Shown in pieces: positions 37,311 through 47,690 of a DNA stretch of 64,000 nt (positions are counted from its first letter, which is position 1; every line of letters starts with the position of its first letter). The notes beneath the pieces are model-generated. The model was not told the DNA's origin and made no database searches. It worked only from the letters and a program-made list of their open reading frames with translations. The stretch covers positions 17,245,694 to 17,309,693 of the forward strand of contig NC_092200.1 in the NCBI RefSeq assembly GCF_043641665.1, given 5' to 3'. Made by a program: the position numbers and the translations under genes. This DNA comes from Enoplosus armatus (taxonomy: Eukaryota; Chordata; Actinopteri; Centrarchiformes; Enoplosidae).

Positions 37311-40300
37311 TTTGAACAACTAAACCCAGGGCACATGGGGAAGAGAAAAGAGAAGTATGGAAAAAGAGAGTCAGCTGCAATATCTGCAAAATCGAAGGAA
37401 GGTACAAATTACATTTAATACTTTCTTACTCCTTGTTGGATCGTCTGGCTGTGCTCAGGCGGTGTGTCCTAGAGTTCGTGCACGTGTGTTTGTGTGCGAG
37501 GTTTCCGACAGCCTGGCGTTGTTGCTCTTTGGACCTCTTCTCCCTTCCAAGCCATCAAGTCGAGGCCCTCTCGCTCCTTCCAAAGCTGTAAAACACGAAA
37601 ATGAAACACTAGTCTATCTCGCTCTCAGCTTTGTCCAAGACGTCACATTGATGCGTGGTGCTCTCCACATGTTTCTAATAGGGCCTTTCGGTGCGTGCTT
37701 GGCTTACACCTTTGGGGCGAATGCTCAAGAGGTGATCAGGGTTGAACATTTGAAATGAACGTGTACAAAAGCATCTATTATACCCGATAAGTTAGATCAT
37801 ACTTAGGGATTTGGTAATGTAAGCAAGTTCTGTCCTTCATGAGCATCTTCTGTGCATCATTTTCTTCAACAAAGATGCACACACATTTAAGTTTTTAAGG
37901 CCTAACAGTGTGAGGTTTGTGCCATGATCTATACATAATACTCTCAGGAAAAGCTTTAGAAGAATTCAAACCAAATCTTGCCGTGCTTCACTGATCATTT
38001 CCATAATACAACTGCAAGAATCCCACTTGATTTTGTTAAACCTTTCCACATCAGATTACTGAACGTTGCCCACTGCTGACTGAGTTTCCCCTTCCTGTAC
38101 ACTTCATTACAAACACTAAATGACGACTATCTCTGTACATGTTTATTTCCAAAGCCTTACTGGCTGTTATGTTATTATTGCAGTCATTTCCTGTGCTGGA
38201 ATTTCATTTTGGGGCTCCCCTTTCGCTCCTAAAACTTACTAGCAGCCTGTCACCCTTTCAGCACCTCTCGCTGGCTCTTGTAAAGGTGTGGGTGGCCACG
38301 GTTGGACCCTGAAGTGGCCGCACAGACGCTGAGCTGTGAAATTACATTAAGCCGCCAGCCTAAGGCCCGTGGCAGTCCTCCCTTAATGAAAACTGTTTCA
38401 CAGCGCAGGCTGCTCGGAGCACCGGAGACAATCTGTTTGACAACCAGGGCTTAATATGGAGAGGTTGAGTAAAGGGACACCATAGTAATTGGCTGGCATT
38501 TTGGATGTTCATTTATAGTGCTCCGCCGCTATTCATGTACAGAGAAAAATGTTCTGATGTGCTGTGAGTGTGTGTGTGTGTGTGTGTGTGTGGGAAAAGA
38601 GTAGGTGTGTGGTATTCATATTCATCCTGTGAAAACAGCAGTGGCCTATCACCGATTGAAACATAAGCACACACACAAACATAAACCACCCACACACTAC
38701 TCACTCACAGAGCCACAGCATTGTACCTGTGTAACGACGCAGTCTCAGATGTGTTTCCTTGTAATGGAAATGTGATGTATACACAAATACACTCATATGG
38801 GGGAACGCACGCCATTAACGTGTATTAAAAGGTCACGTTATTCATCAATGAAAAGTGAACTCACATTTTGTGAGCTGCCACGTGTCATTTTTGTGACGAC
38901 GAAGAGCAAGTGGCATCTAGCCATGCAGATAGTTTTGGGGGGGGGGGGGGGGGGGTTTGCCCAGGGTGTGAGATTTCCAATTGAGGTGAGTAGAATTTAG
39001 TTTGTGCTGCTCACAGCAACAACACGTTTTGTTTTAACAATGGCTGAAATAAACGCGTGTAATGTGAAAGGGGCGGCTTGAGGTGACAAACCCACAGAGA
39101 ATTATTGCCCAACTCTACTGTACTTCTCAGTTCTGCTGAGCCTTCTTGCTTGAAATTCCATTCACCTTCACATCAAAGACAGATATCTCAAAACCTGGGC
39201 ATACAAAACAGAAACTATGTGCATGGGTAGCATTTTTTTTTTAAAGTGGGTGACACAACCCTTTAACAATGCATAATATACAAAGAGTAACTTCTTCGTC
39301 CAATTGAAATTCCATACAGGTAGGAATTGGGCAAACTTTTTCAAAATAGAAGCGGAAAAGAGTCTTAAAAAACGGATCTGCATGACCTGATTCATAGCAT
39401 CGTCTTGTCACTGCAGTACACCTCAGTTCACACGCATTATTTCACCTCACACTGGTTTCGACTGTGAGAGAAGACGACTCCAAAAATAACGTCTTGATAG
39501 ACTGAATTTGACGTCTTTGCAGTGCGCACAAATGAAGAGTAAAATGCAACAGGCGCTCCAATAAATACAGTATAAATTTACACTGGGCTTTCCAGAGGAT
39601 GGCTGTCTCCTTTTGAAAGTCACAAGAGGAGGGAGAAGACGGGGGCAAGCCTGTCTGGAGCGCCGAGGTTGTGTGTGTGTGTGTGTGTGTGTTCATGTGT
39701 ATGTGCATGCGTGTGTTGGGATAACTTCACACACACGTCTGCCTAGCCAAAACAAGTATATATCTTGGCCTGCCGTGGAGACAGGCAGCGTTACGTTCAC
39801 CCGCAGGTCAGGCGCTCTCCGCCCCGTGGCCACCCACCCCTGTGGAACCAATGGAGTGGGGGAGTTTGTGTTTGTTTGTGTAACTCTGAGCATCAGAGGG
39901 GGCTTCTTCAAGCCTGATTGTACCCCGGTCTTCCCTAAGAGTTACTGTCTAATCTTGATTTTTTGACTCGTGAAGTGCAGAAAGAGAGTCAGACAGGACA
40001 TAAAGTAAAGGAACACTTTGTTCCCTCCAGTTTTGTCAGATTAAAGGCGCACTACAGTGATTTTAATCTATCATAACTTCTCTGACTCTGGAGGAGCTTT
40101 GTAAAATTACCCTGATGATGTCATTAGGGTTATCTTGGGTCGGGCTTGAGACATTTTATGATGGTACGCCATAATGGTTGCAATGGTCTTACAATTGTGA
40201 TCCATCAAAAAGCCTTACAGCATTACAAGCTCAACATTGCACCAAATTGGTGGTTTACTAGGGAGATTCCTGCTAAGCCAGATGAAATGATGTAATTGCA

Positions 40301-40540
40301 CGTGTGTCTCAAACTGGCTTGTTCGTCTGTGGTAACCCCCCCCCTGCCAATCACATCCTCTCCCGTCTCCTTCGAGGGGTACTGCACCAAATTGGTGTCG
40401 TGCTTCTATAAAGTTAGGGGACTCAGAAGAGACAGCTGGTCAAAATCAAAAGAGCAGAGGCTGAAGTATGTAATATATAACTTTTACTGCCTATGGGTCA
40501 AGAACCAAAAATCCTACACCTCCCATAATGAATTGTAATA
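37311..40540. other. Intergenic, no gene seen
   Basis: Unique sequence with GT tracts at 38567-38592 and 39670-39692 and G19 at 38937-38955. The 133-codon frame at 37357-37758 has no domain or codon signal I can support. Confidence 0.5.
38220..38540. promoter_or_regulatory. Candidate conserved regulatory block
   Basis: Unique sequence with GTGAAATTACATTAAGCCGC, CTCCCTTAATGAAAACTG, GGGCTTAATATGGAGAGG and CATAGTAATTGGCTGGCATT. Repeated homeodomain-like cores and GCCGCCAGCC motifs in repeat-free DNA about 6.8 kb upstream of zeb1. Confidence 0.3.
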
Positions 40541-41200
40541 GCGTAATAAGTAAAAGTAGCAACATTACATACAAAATGTACTTAAAAGTGGAAGAAAGAC
40601 GGCCACTGTGACTGCTATTATACTATGTATTATATTAGAGTATACCATTGGACTGTTCTACTGATGTATTAATGGCAAGGCAATTTTATTTATATAGAAC
40701 TTTTAGCATTACAGCTGAACCCAATGTGGAGCTCATTTGTAACTATCTTATATACTGTTGGGTGATTTAATCTATTGCTATGCATCTTATATTATAAGCT
40801 CATTATGTGTTTTGTGTAAAGTGACTTGTAACCCACACAAACGCTCGGATGTCTTAATCACCTTAAATCCAGCCCCCTAGACGCCCTCCATCACAAAGCC
40901 CTCCAAACCCAAGAGCTGAGCCCAGAAAAGAGCCCCCTATGTCACACACAGCACACACACACACACGCACACACACACACGTGCGCGTGACGTGATCTGT
41001 TGAAACGCAATTGGGAGAGATGCTTACTAAGTGAATTACTGTTCCTACATACGATCCATAACATCACTGTGAACATCATTTCAATATGGCTACTGTGCCC
41101 TTGAATTGAACAGCTGATACATACATGTAGTTGGGTAAAAGGTACAATGTTTTCCTCTGCATTGTAGTAGCGGAGTAAAGTAATTACATTCCACCACCAC
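40541..41200 (+). mobile_element. Percomorph repeat, two halves separated by about 300 bases
   Basis: The left part (40541-40830) holds TAAAAGTAGCAACATTACAT, TGGACTGTTCTACTGATGTA, ATATACTGTTGGGTGATTTA and CTTATATTATAAGCTCATTA. The right part (41129-41200) holds GGTACAATGTTTTCCTCTGC and AATTACATTCCACCACCAC. In the consensus I recall these are adjacent, so 40831-41128, including the CA tract at 40943-40980, looks inserted or diverged. AAGGCAATTTTATTTATATA at 40677 is another common fish repeat motif. Confidence 0.5.
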
Positions 41201-41415
41201 ATGGCTCCGGCTTGCAGTTTGTAATGCAGGCTTTCTGTTCAAAAACTTGTAGTCGCCATGTCCAAGCCCGATAACATCAGCTGATAACATTTCAGACTTT
41301 GGAGTGCTGCCTCCAGAGCCACAAAGGACACGATTCAACTGCTTTAATCAGCTGATTAGTTCTCCTCATGATGACAAACGAAACTGTTTAAAAATCAGTG
41401 GAGGGCCCCTTTAAT
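41201..41415. repeat. Possible interspersed repeat ending AGTGGAGGGCCCCTTTAA
   Basis: This block directly follows the previous repeat and ends AAAAATCAGTGGAGGGCCCC, a phrase I associate with dispersed percomorph repeats. The inner part (CAGCTGATAACATTTCAGAC and CAATTC..ATCAGCTGATTAG) has no coding sense. Low confidence because only the end is recognised. Confidence 0.3.
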
Positions 41416-41968
41416 AGAGGAAGGGTATTAGAATACTTTGGTTCTGTCCTATTCACCTTTCCCCCCTTACTAAGATGTTTGAGGTGTGGCTCACTCCAAC
41501 AAGTGTGTCAGCTACATCCTGTCTTGAGAAAAATCCATAGAAGACGGAAGTGAGGCGAGAATACTCCGGCACGGCGGCGGAGGAAAACCGAGAGATTGAC
41601 ATCTAGTCCTCAAAACATTGCATTGTTGGATTTCAGACTCTGACAGCATGCATTCAAACGCTGCTGAACACTTTGGCTGATATTTGTCTCGGGAGACTCC
41701 CCAAGGGGCCGACTTGACCTCAAGGGAGGGACGCGAGAAGCTTCTCAGGCTCGCAATGAGATCTGTTTGTTTGCTGCGAGCCAGATTGTTAAAAGCAGCA
41801 GAATTTATAAATAAAAAAAACAAAAAAACAAAAAAAAAAACAACCTCATTCTCATTCCCACCGTCCTTTTTTTTGTGCAGCGTGGCGCTTCACTTCTAAG
41901 CTGAAATTGATCTTTTCTCTTCTCCACAGTATCAGTTGCAATGTAGGCTCCACCTGGGCACTTTTCGA

Positions 41969-42017
41969 GTGTGTGTGTGTGTGTGTGTGTGTGTAGGTGT
42001 GTGTGTGTGTGTGTGTA
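41969..42017 (+). repeat. (GT)n microsatellite with one interruption
   Basis: GT units broken once by AG near 41995. Confidence 0.96.
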
Positions 42018-42819
42018 TCTTTTAGCTGGATAAGTGCCTTGACTGCAGCTGAGCAGAGCTCCATGGCGGTGATAGTGTTGTGTGGGGGGTTGCTGGTCTG
42101 TGGAAAGGGGAGGAGGACCTCACATTTAGCTGCCGTCTCTTGGGAGAGATTAAGCAGTTTAGTCTTTGCTGTGTCTCTCTCTATCACTGCCACTGCCTCC
42201 TGCTTCTCCTCTCTATTTGGAGCAGGGCAGGGTGTACCTTTCCCGCCGTCCTCCTTTTGCACTTTCTGTTCCTCTCTTCTACTCTCATTTCCTCTGTTCC
42301 TTCGCTCGCTCGCCTTCTTCCCATCCGCCCTGCCCGCATCTGACACTCTTCAGCTCTTTTGCTTTCCCCCAGACTGTTTCTATTTTACACCCTCTCGCCT
42401 TCTCCCTTTTCTCCTACCCACCCCTCTGACCCCCCCCCCCCGAGACATCCAGCTGATTCTCTTAGCTGACAGTCCAGATGGCACAGAGCTAGTGGGGTTG
42501 TGGCTTGGATGTATGGGACAGAGCTGCCCCCCAACCCCCCCCCACAACTGCACACGAGCCCCTCTGTCCCCACTCACCGCAAGGCTGCTTTTGGCTCGGC
42601 AGTCCCACTGAGCTGATCCCCTGGTCCTGCGTGGAGCACCATGGAGCTCAACCACTACTCACATTAATCTCCTAAACGATCCTGGACCTAAGAGGATCAA
42701 TACTCATTTTCAGGGAGCAGCATGATCCCTTAATGTAGTGGAGGACGGCTGCTTATCCCTCACTCTCTCCCCCTTCCTCGCCTCAGTTTCAACTCCCCAT
42801 AGGAAGAGCAGGAGTCAGC

Positions 42820-43040
42820 CTTTGATTGTATTTCATGGCCCGCTTTAGTTAAGACAATATCTCGGTTTTATTGCTGATGTCATTATTCAGGCGAATAGCA
42901 CCTGGATGTCCTCTTTGGGGACGTTGCAGGGCCTTCGTGATTAAAACGTGTGTCTCTGCCTTTATTAGCTGAGGCGTTCATTTTAGTGTGGCCGTTTTTT
43001 TATTAAATCAGATCACTGTCTTGTAATTGACTTCGCTGAC
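42820..43040. promoter_or_regulatory. Candidate conserved regulatory block
   Basis: Unique sequence with TTGATTGTATTTCATGGCCC, GCTGATGTCATTATTCAGGC, CTTCGTGATTAAAACG and TATTAAATCAGATCACTGTC about 2.2 kb upstream of the zeb1 ATG. No repeat or coding sense. Confidence 0.28.
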
Positions 43041-43479
43041 CCTGCTTTCATCCAAATCATAGTAGGGGTCATCAGGAAGCCGGTGTGTGACTAACAACAT
43101 CAGCAGCTCCGTGTATTTCTCATTTGCTGGTGTATGAATTAGCTCCAGTGCAAAATACACAGAGGTTTGCCAGAGAAAACAAATCACCCTGTTTTACTCC
43201 AGTTCCTCTGAAACACATCAGAGATGTCTCCAGGCTATTTCATATTAGTAGTGGTCGTATAATTGTTATTCTTTGTTTTCCACAGACAGTGAAAAATGAC
43301 TTCATGCTAATAGCGGCGGGATCCAAGGAAAATGGGAAAGATCTGACTTTCCATTGGATAACAAGCATCCTATTTTTCCAGGCCCGGTGTGCAGGGATCA
43401 CCGCTACACAACTGCACTGTTAGCTGAGCGTCTCATCATTGATCTTTGCTGATGCAGACTGTTTCTGGGGCCTTTTTCA

Positions 43480-43720
43480 TCAGGGAAGGCAGGGAGAGAG
43501 TCTGGGCACCCTCCCCTCTGAAGCCGGGCTGTCTATTGGTGGAAGAGGCCACCTGGAGCAAGTGTGGAGGTGTTGTTTATGCTAAAGCTATTACTCTCTG
43601 TCTGGGCAGCCTGCCCTGAGAGCTGGGCTGCTCTGCTGCTACTGAATTATTCAGCCCAGAGATCAGCCATCCAATGTACACAGGCTGTCATATGTAGCTG
43701 AATGATAAGCCGATTGTCCT
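43480..43720. promoter_or_regulatory. Candidate conserved regulatory block
   Basis: Unique sequence with GGTGTTGTTTATGCTAAAGC, CTGCTACTGAATTATTCAGC, CCAGAGATCAGCCATCC and GTAGCTGAATGATAAGCCG, plus a GCCACCTGGAGC E-box (CACCTG, a ZEB/SNAIL-type site) near 43549. About 1.5 kb upstream of zeb1. Confidence 0.3.
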
Positions 43721-44879
43721 GCAACGAGGAGTCGAAATGCTTGAGAGGTACATTAATATCAATGCTACATGGTTGTGACATAATATCTAGTAGATGGTTC
43801 TATGATGAAATCCTGGAATTGTAATCCAAATATATCCCGCAGACAGACCGAAGTCAAAGCGGTAACTTCTGCTCGCTCCTTAAATCACTTTCCAGTGATT
43901 ACAAATTGTCACGGCCTCATTAAACAGTCTGTCTTGACAATACAGGACACCCAACTTGAGGCAAAACTGGGTTACACAGTCTAGCTGCCACAATACACAG
44001 AATGATGACAACAACTCACATACCAGAGGTCCAGGCACCAGAAACCTTATAGTCATCTGCTTCAAGAATAGCCACAGCCTCGCAGCAACTGCTGCTCTGA
44101 CCTATAATTGCATGTCATCGGACCTCAAGCATCATTTCATCCTGTGCTGAGTTTATGTACTTCTTTCCTCTGTCACTTCGAGTTTCCAGAAGAATGCACC
44201 TCAAACATGTGACCCTGGATTTTTTTTCTTTTCCATGTACACAGAGCCTAGTGTGATAAGTGGTGTGTGGAGGTTTGTCTGCGTCCTCTTCATCACAGTT
44301 CATCTCAGTGAGCTGGGCTCAGGAGAACAGCAGGGTCTTTCTTTAGGTGGAGGATTAATTCAGTGATGACAGTCTCATGACCTCTTCTTCTCGCTAACAC
44401 ACACACACACACACACACGCTCAGTCTGCTGCTGTGCAACACACACACACACACAGACACACAGGCAAATACATACAGACACATGCATGACAGGTAAACA
44501 ACAGGGCAGTAGGTCAAAGTTGGGTGGTAAAATGTCATATTTGAAGGTTCATATCATAACATAATGTACAGGGATTACGTCACACAATAATTCATCTTCA
44601 ACCAATTACTTATATACGTGTGGGTAAGAGAAAGCCAGTGAGACATTGCCAAAAAAAACAGCACAATATTACCTTCTCAAAACAACAACGACAAAACAAA
44701 CAAATAAAATACAAATAAATAAAGTTTCCAACCGGCTTTGTGTCCAGGTAAACAAACCGCATGAGGTACAGTATTTATAAACAATGCAAACTAACACAGC
44801 CCCTAACCACTATCACCTAGGCCTATGCCTTTTAGTCACTACTGTGGGGGGGGGGGAAGACACAAGGAAATAGCTGCAT

Positions 44880-45157
44880 CTTTTGTTTTCAACACATGAC
44901 ACATTAGTAAACGGCTGCGCAGGTACCGTGGACATGCGGTCATCCCTCTCACTTCCAGTAGGCTCCTTCCTATGAATGGTACTGGCAGCATGGGTCGGGG
45001 AGGTGCGGGAAGGTGATGTCGTAAAGCTGAGTGTCGTAAACCAGGTGCGGAGAAGGGGAGGTGAAGGGGAGGGAGGGAGGGAGGGAGGAGGAGGAGGGGG
45101 AGAGGGGGTGAGAGAGGAGGTGACTCTCCGGCAGCATTTAGACACAACGAAAGGATC
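44880..45157 (+). promoter_or_regulatory. zeb1: zeb1 proximal promoter and 5' untranslated region
   Basis: This is the GC-rich, CpG-containing segment directly upstream of the zeb1 ATG. No TATA box is visible in the last 250 bases, so a TATA-less CpG promoter is likely and the start site cannot be fixed. ZEB-type E-box CAGGTG occurs at 45042-45047 and a related CAGGTA at 44920-44925, which would allow feedback by ZEB, SNAIL or bHLH factors. The last 28 bases before the ATG (GCAGCATTTAGACACAACGA and on) resemble, from memory, the same stretch of mammalian ZEB1 mRNAs, which suggests they are transcribed leader. The polypurine tract at 45052-45119 lies inside it. Confidence 0.6.
45052..45119 (+). 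repeat. GGGA/GGA polypurine tract in the zeb1 leader
   Basis: Almost unbroken purines on the + strand, built of GGGA and GGA units. It ends 39 bases before the zeb1 start codon. Such mirror-like purine runs can form triplex or G-quadruplex DNA; any effect on zeb1 expression is inference. Confidence 0.85.
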
Positions 45158-45215
45158 ATGGCGGATGGCCCCAGGTGTAAGCGCAGAAAGCAGGCGAACC
45201 CGAAGAGGAACAACG
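45158..45215 (+). CDS. zeb1: zeb1 first coding exon (partial gene; the rest lies beyond the window)
   Basis: Nineteen codons, MADGPRCKRRKQANPKRNN, then one base (G45215) and a consensus donor GTGAGT at 45216. This is the conserved N-terminus of ZEB1, a nuclear zinc-finger/homeodomain repressor that binds paired CAGGTG/CACCTG E-boxes and drives epithelial-mesenchymal transition and neural, muscle and lymphoid programmes. The basic stretch KRRKQANPKR is visible; both zinc-finger clusters and the homeodomain are encoded by later exons outside the window. The ATG has A at -3 in the context ATC-ATG-G. In that frame the upstream codons read HNERI, not the MKQPI-like start of ZEB2, and the exon ends RNN rather than RKN, so ZEB1 is favoured over ZEB2. 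Phase 1 leaves a G to be completed as Val by exon 2, as expected. Fish carry zeb1a and zeb1b, and 19 residues cannot separate them. Confidence 0.93.
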
Positions 45216-45750
45216 GTGAGTAAAAGTACTTCCGACGCGGAGCTTTTCGTTCGGGGAACCCTTCGAGAGTCTGCGCTGTCTCCCGGTAATTTCGCCGAAA
45301 AGTTTGGCAGCCCATAGGTCTGTTTTTTAGTAACTGAAAGTGCTGGGAAGTAGCAAGTGAGCGCTGTATTACAGCCCTATGTGGTGTACCGTTATACCTG
45401 GGTCGCGTCTCTCCCTCCGCCTAGCGGTCCGCTGCACCGGAGACCGTTACACGCACCTCACCCTATTATGAGTGGACCAGCTTTTGTCTCCACTTAATAC
45501 CTCTTTATTCATTTCGACACACTTTGACGCGCTTTGTGGACTCTTTATCCATTGATTTAGTTACGTTCTGTCGAGTTTCTTTTTGAGCCCACCACCAAAC
45601 TCGGACCTGTTTCTTGTGGGGAACAGGCTACCTGAATGTTATTGCGGACCTCGGCAGACTGCTTACCGATTTGGGTTGAACAAACGTACAGCTGTGCTCT
45701 TGTGGAAAACGTCGTGGACATCATTTGTGTTCCTGAATCTGGGGATGTGG

Positions 45751-45773
45751 GGTGGTGGTGGTGGTGGTGGTGG
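45751..45773 (+). repeat. (GGT)n microsatellite in intron 1
   Basis: About seven GGT units followed by a G-run. Confidence 0.93.
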
Positions 45774-45894
45774 AGGGGGGGACATAACTGTTTGGTTTGT
45801 TCTTTTCTTTCTTTCGCTCACTCGCTCGGAGCAGGTAGCGATAGGACACTGTTGCTGCACTAGCCTACATGGGCTGACAAAACGCATTTTTTTT

Positions 45895-45928
45895 TGTTGC
45901 TGTTGCTGTTGCTGCTGTTGTTGTTGCC
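45895..45928 (+). repeat. (TTG/CTG)n trinucleotide repeat in intron 1
   Basis: TTGCTG mixed triplets following a T-run. Confidence 0.93.
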
Positions 45929-46278
45929 TGACTTAACTCCTGCCTGCTATGTGCTTTGAATTGGGTTAACATAATATCGGCGACACCATTAAAACGTCTT
46001 AAGGCAGAAATGAGAAGAAAATGCGCGTCGTTGCGTTGAAGCACGTTTTTGAGCAGTTCTCTTCTCCCTCATCCTCCCAACTTCTGTGTTTTAGTTCGGT
46101 GCTGCTCATACCGCTCGCCGAACATGTTTTAACATGGGAGGGTGGGTTGGGGGGGGGTTGTTCTTTGATAGTGAAGTAATGACAGAAAGCTTAGTTGAAA
46201 CATGGATGGGGTAACAGAGGCTCCAGAGAACGAGGAATATCTCACGCGCTGTTTGTGCGAGCAGGGCGAGCGCAGCCC

Positions 46279-46605
46279 ATATAAGGACAGCGGATCCTCT
46301 CCAGTCGCGCGCGCTGGGAACCCTGATTCCTGTGCGGCCGTGGCCGCGAGCGAACCTCCTTCCAAACGCTCCGTCCGTCTTCATCCGTCCCCGTTACTGC
46401 GTGGTTTAAATACAGCCCGTGTACTAATAACACACGCACACGCCTAACCGAATCTGCGTTTCGGTGTGCGAAGCTCAGCGGGGGTTTCACTCACTTTGTG
46501 GCGGTGTGAAAATATTGTTTGTGCGGCTGTAAAGTGGCCTACAGAGCTCCGTTCAAGGACGCTTTTGTCAACAGAACGCGAATGTCGGTGTTGCTTAATT
46601 GCCAG
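46279..46605 (+). promoter_or_regulatory. Possible second TATA-type promoter and first exon in zeb1 intron 1
   Basis: ATATAAGG at 46279-46286 sits in a CpG-dense context, a plausible TATA box with a start near 46310. A CAG/GTGAAT donor-like site lies at 46603-46611. The implied exon of about 300 bases has no convincing start codon that would join to zeb1 exon 2, so it would be an untranslated alternative first exon. There is no transcript evidence; this is sequence-based inference only. Confidence 0.25.
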
Positions 46606-47122
46606 GTGAATCTGCGTGAAACTTTTGCGAGTTGTTAACGTCTTTTTCTACATCTTTCCACACGCATTTACGCCGTGGGCCGTTGCGAATCCGTACTGCG
46701 ACAATTTACCACAGCCTTTGACTATTTCTAATTGTTTTATTGTGAAAGCAAGCCTTTTTTTTTGTTGTGTTTTTTTTTTTTGTTGTTGGTTCTGTGAGGA
46801 AAAAAGGTCTGACCAACATGTGTTGTCTATCAACTAGTCACGCTCAGGAGTCGTGCCACCCAGTGCAGATTAAAGGAACTGGGGGTAACGCAGGGAATTC
46901 AGCGGTGTTTTGCCAAAACAAAGCCGTGCCGGCCACTTTCTGTGGTGTTAAAAACAGGCCCGAATTCGTGGGAGGAAATGCGACCAACTGGGGTTTTTTT
47001 TTAAATTTTTTTTTATTATTATTGTGCGGCTTTGCTGTCGTGTGAATTTCCTGTGGATACCTGAAGAGTGGCATCATGTTTTTTTTTTTTTGTTGATAGG
47101 CGCTATTGATGTTGTCCTCTCG

Positions 47123-47146
47123 TTTTTTTTTTTTGGGGGGGGGGGG
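47123..47146 (+). repeat. Abutting T12 and G12 homopolymers
   Basis: T12 (47123-47134) is directly followed by G12 (47135-47146). Confidence 0.92.
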
Positions 47147-47635
47147 TTTTACATGGGGGTGTGCTCAGCTATGCATTTCGTCTCTGGAGCGTGTGTGCAG
47201 ATATGTGCAAGGTGTGGACACACCTCAGATAACGGTCCTGCTGTTAAGGTGTGGATGTCTGCGTGGGAGAGGGGAGTCGTGTTTACTCTGGAGAGGCTTC
47301 TCATTTGTTGCTTTTCTCCCCCTTTGACTTTAACGGGTTTTTTTTAAATGCTTCTGAATAAGGACACGGCCTTATTGATATTTAAAGTCACATCCTTAAC
47401 CAAACAGATGTGCTCCCTGTTACTTTGCCTCATTTGCATCTGCTTCAAAGAGCCTTCCCGAGGTCTGCTTTTCAGTCCTCACTTCCTACCACCTTCTGAC
47501 GAGGCTGGTGATCTGTCATGTAAATCAACGTTTCTGCTTTTTGAAGGGAATTCCTCAGTAAAAGTCAGACTGAAGGCTGGTGCTGTTGCATGCTGTCATA
47601 GCCTTGGTTTTGGGCTTTGTTACATTTTAATAACA

Positions 47636-47690
47636 ATTTCCCCCCGGGGATCAATAAAGTATTTCTGATTCTGATTCTGATTCTGATTGG
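47636..47690 (+). mobile_element. 3' tail of an L2-like non-LTR element with (TTCTGA)n
   Basis: AATTTCCCCCCGGGGATCAA followed by TAAAGTATTTCTGATTCTGA and further TTCTGA copies is the typical end of a fish L2-like LINE or its SINE partner: a stem-like CCCCGGGG segment and a short tandem tail. Only the 3' end is recognisable; it lies in zeb1 intron 1. Confidence 0.6.

Larger units (their letters stand above)
41416..44879. other. Upstream flank of zeb1, no further gene seen
   Basis: Holds an A-rich tract at 41813-41841, a GT tract at 41969-42017, CA tracts at 44397-44418 and 44439-44462, and unique blocks. The 204-codon frame at 41997-42611 begins inside the GT repeat and runs through pyrimidine-rich low-complexity sequence, so it is not claimed. 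Confidence 0.5.
45120..46640. promoter_or_regulatory. CpG-rich block across zeb1 exon 1 and the start of intron 1
   Basis: CpG dinucleotides are far more frequent here than in the surrounding kilobases, in three clusters: 45180-45470, 45990-46130 and 46230-46640. The last cluster contains CGCGCGCG-type runs. It is read as the CpG island of the zeb1 promoter extending into intron 1. Microsatellites interrupt it at 45751-45773 and 45895-45928. The boundaries are by eye. Confidence 0.6.

Noticed and set aside
41997..42611. 204-codon open frame, the longest in the window
   Set aside because: It begins inside a GT microsatellite and runs through pyrimidine-rich low-complexity sequence; there is no domain, codon signal or splice context.
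45158..45215. Assignment to zeb2 instead of zeb1
   Set aside because: The in-frame upstream codons lack the MKQ-type extension and the exon ends RNN, both favouring ZEB1.
44839..45315. 158-codon minus frame over the zeb1 promoter
   Set aside because: Antisense shadow of the GC-rich leader and polypurine tract; proline and serine runs come from simple sequence.
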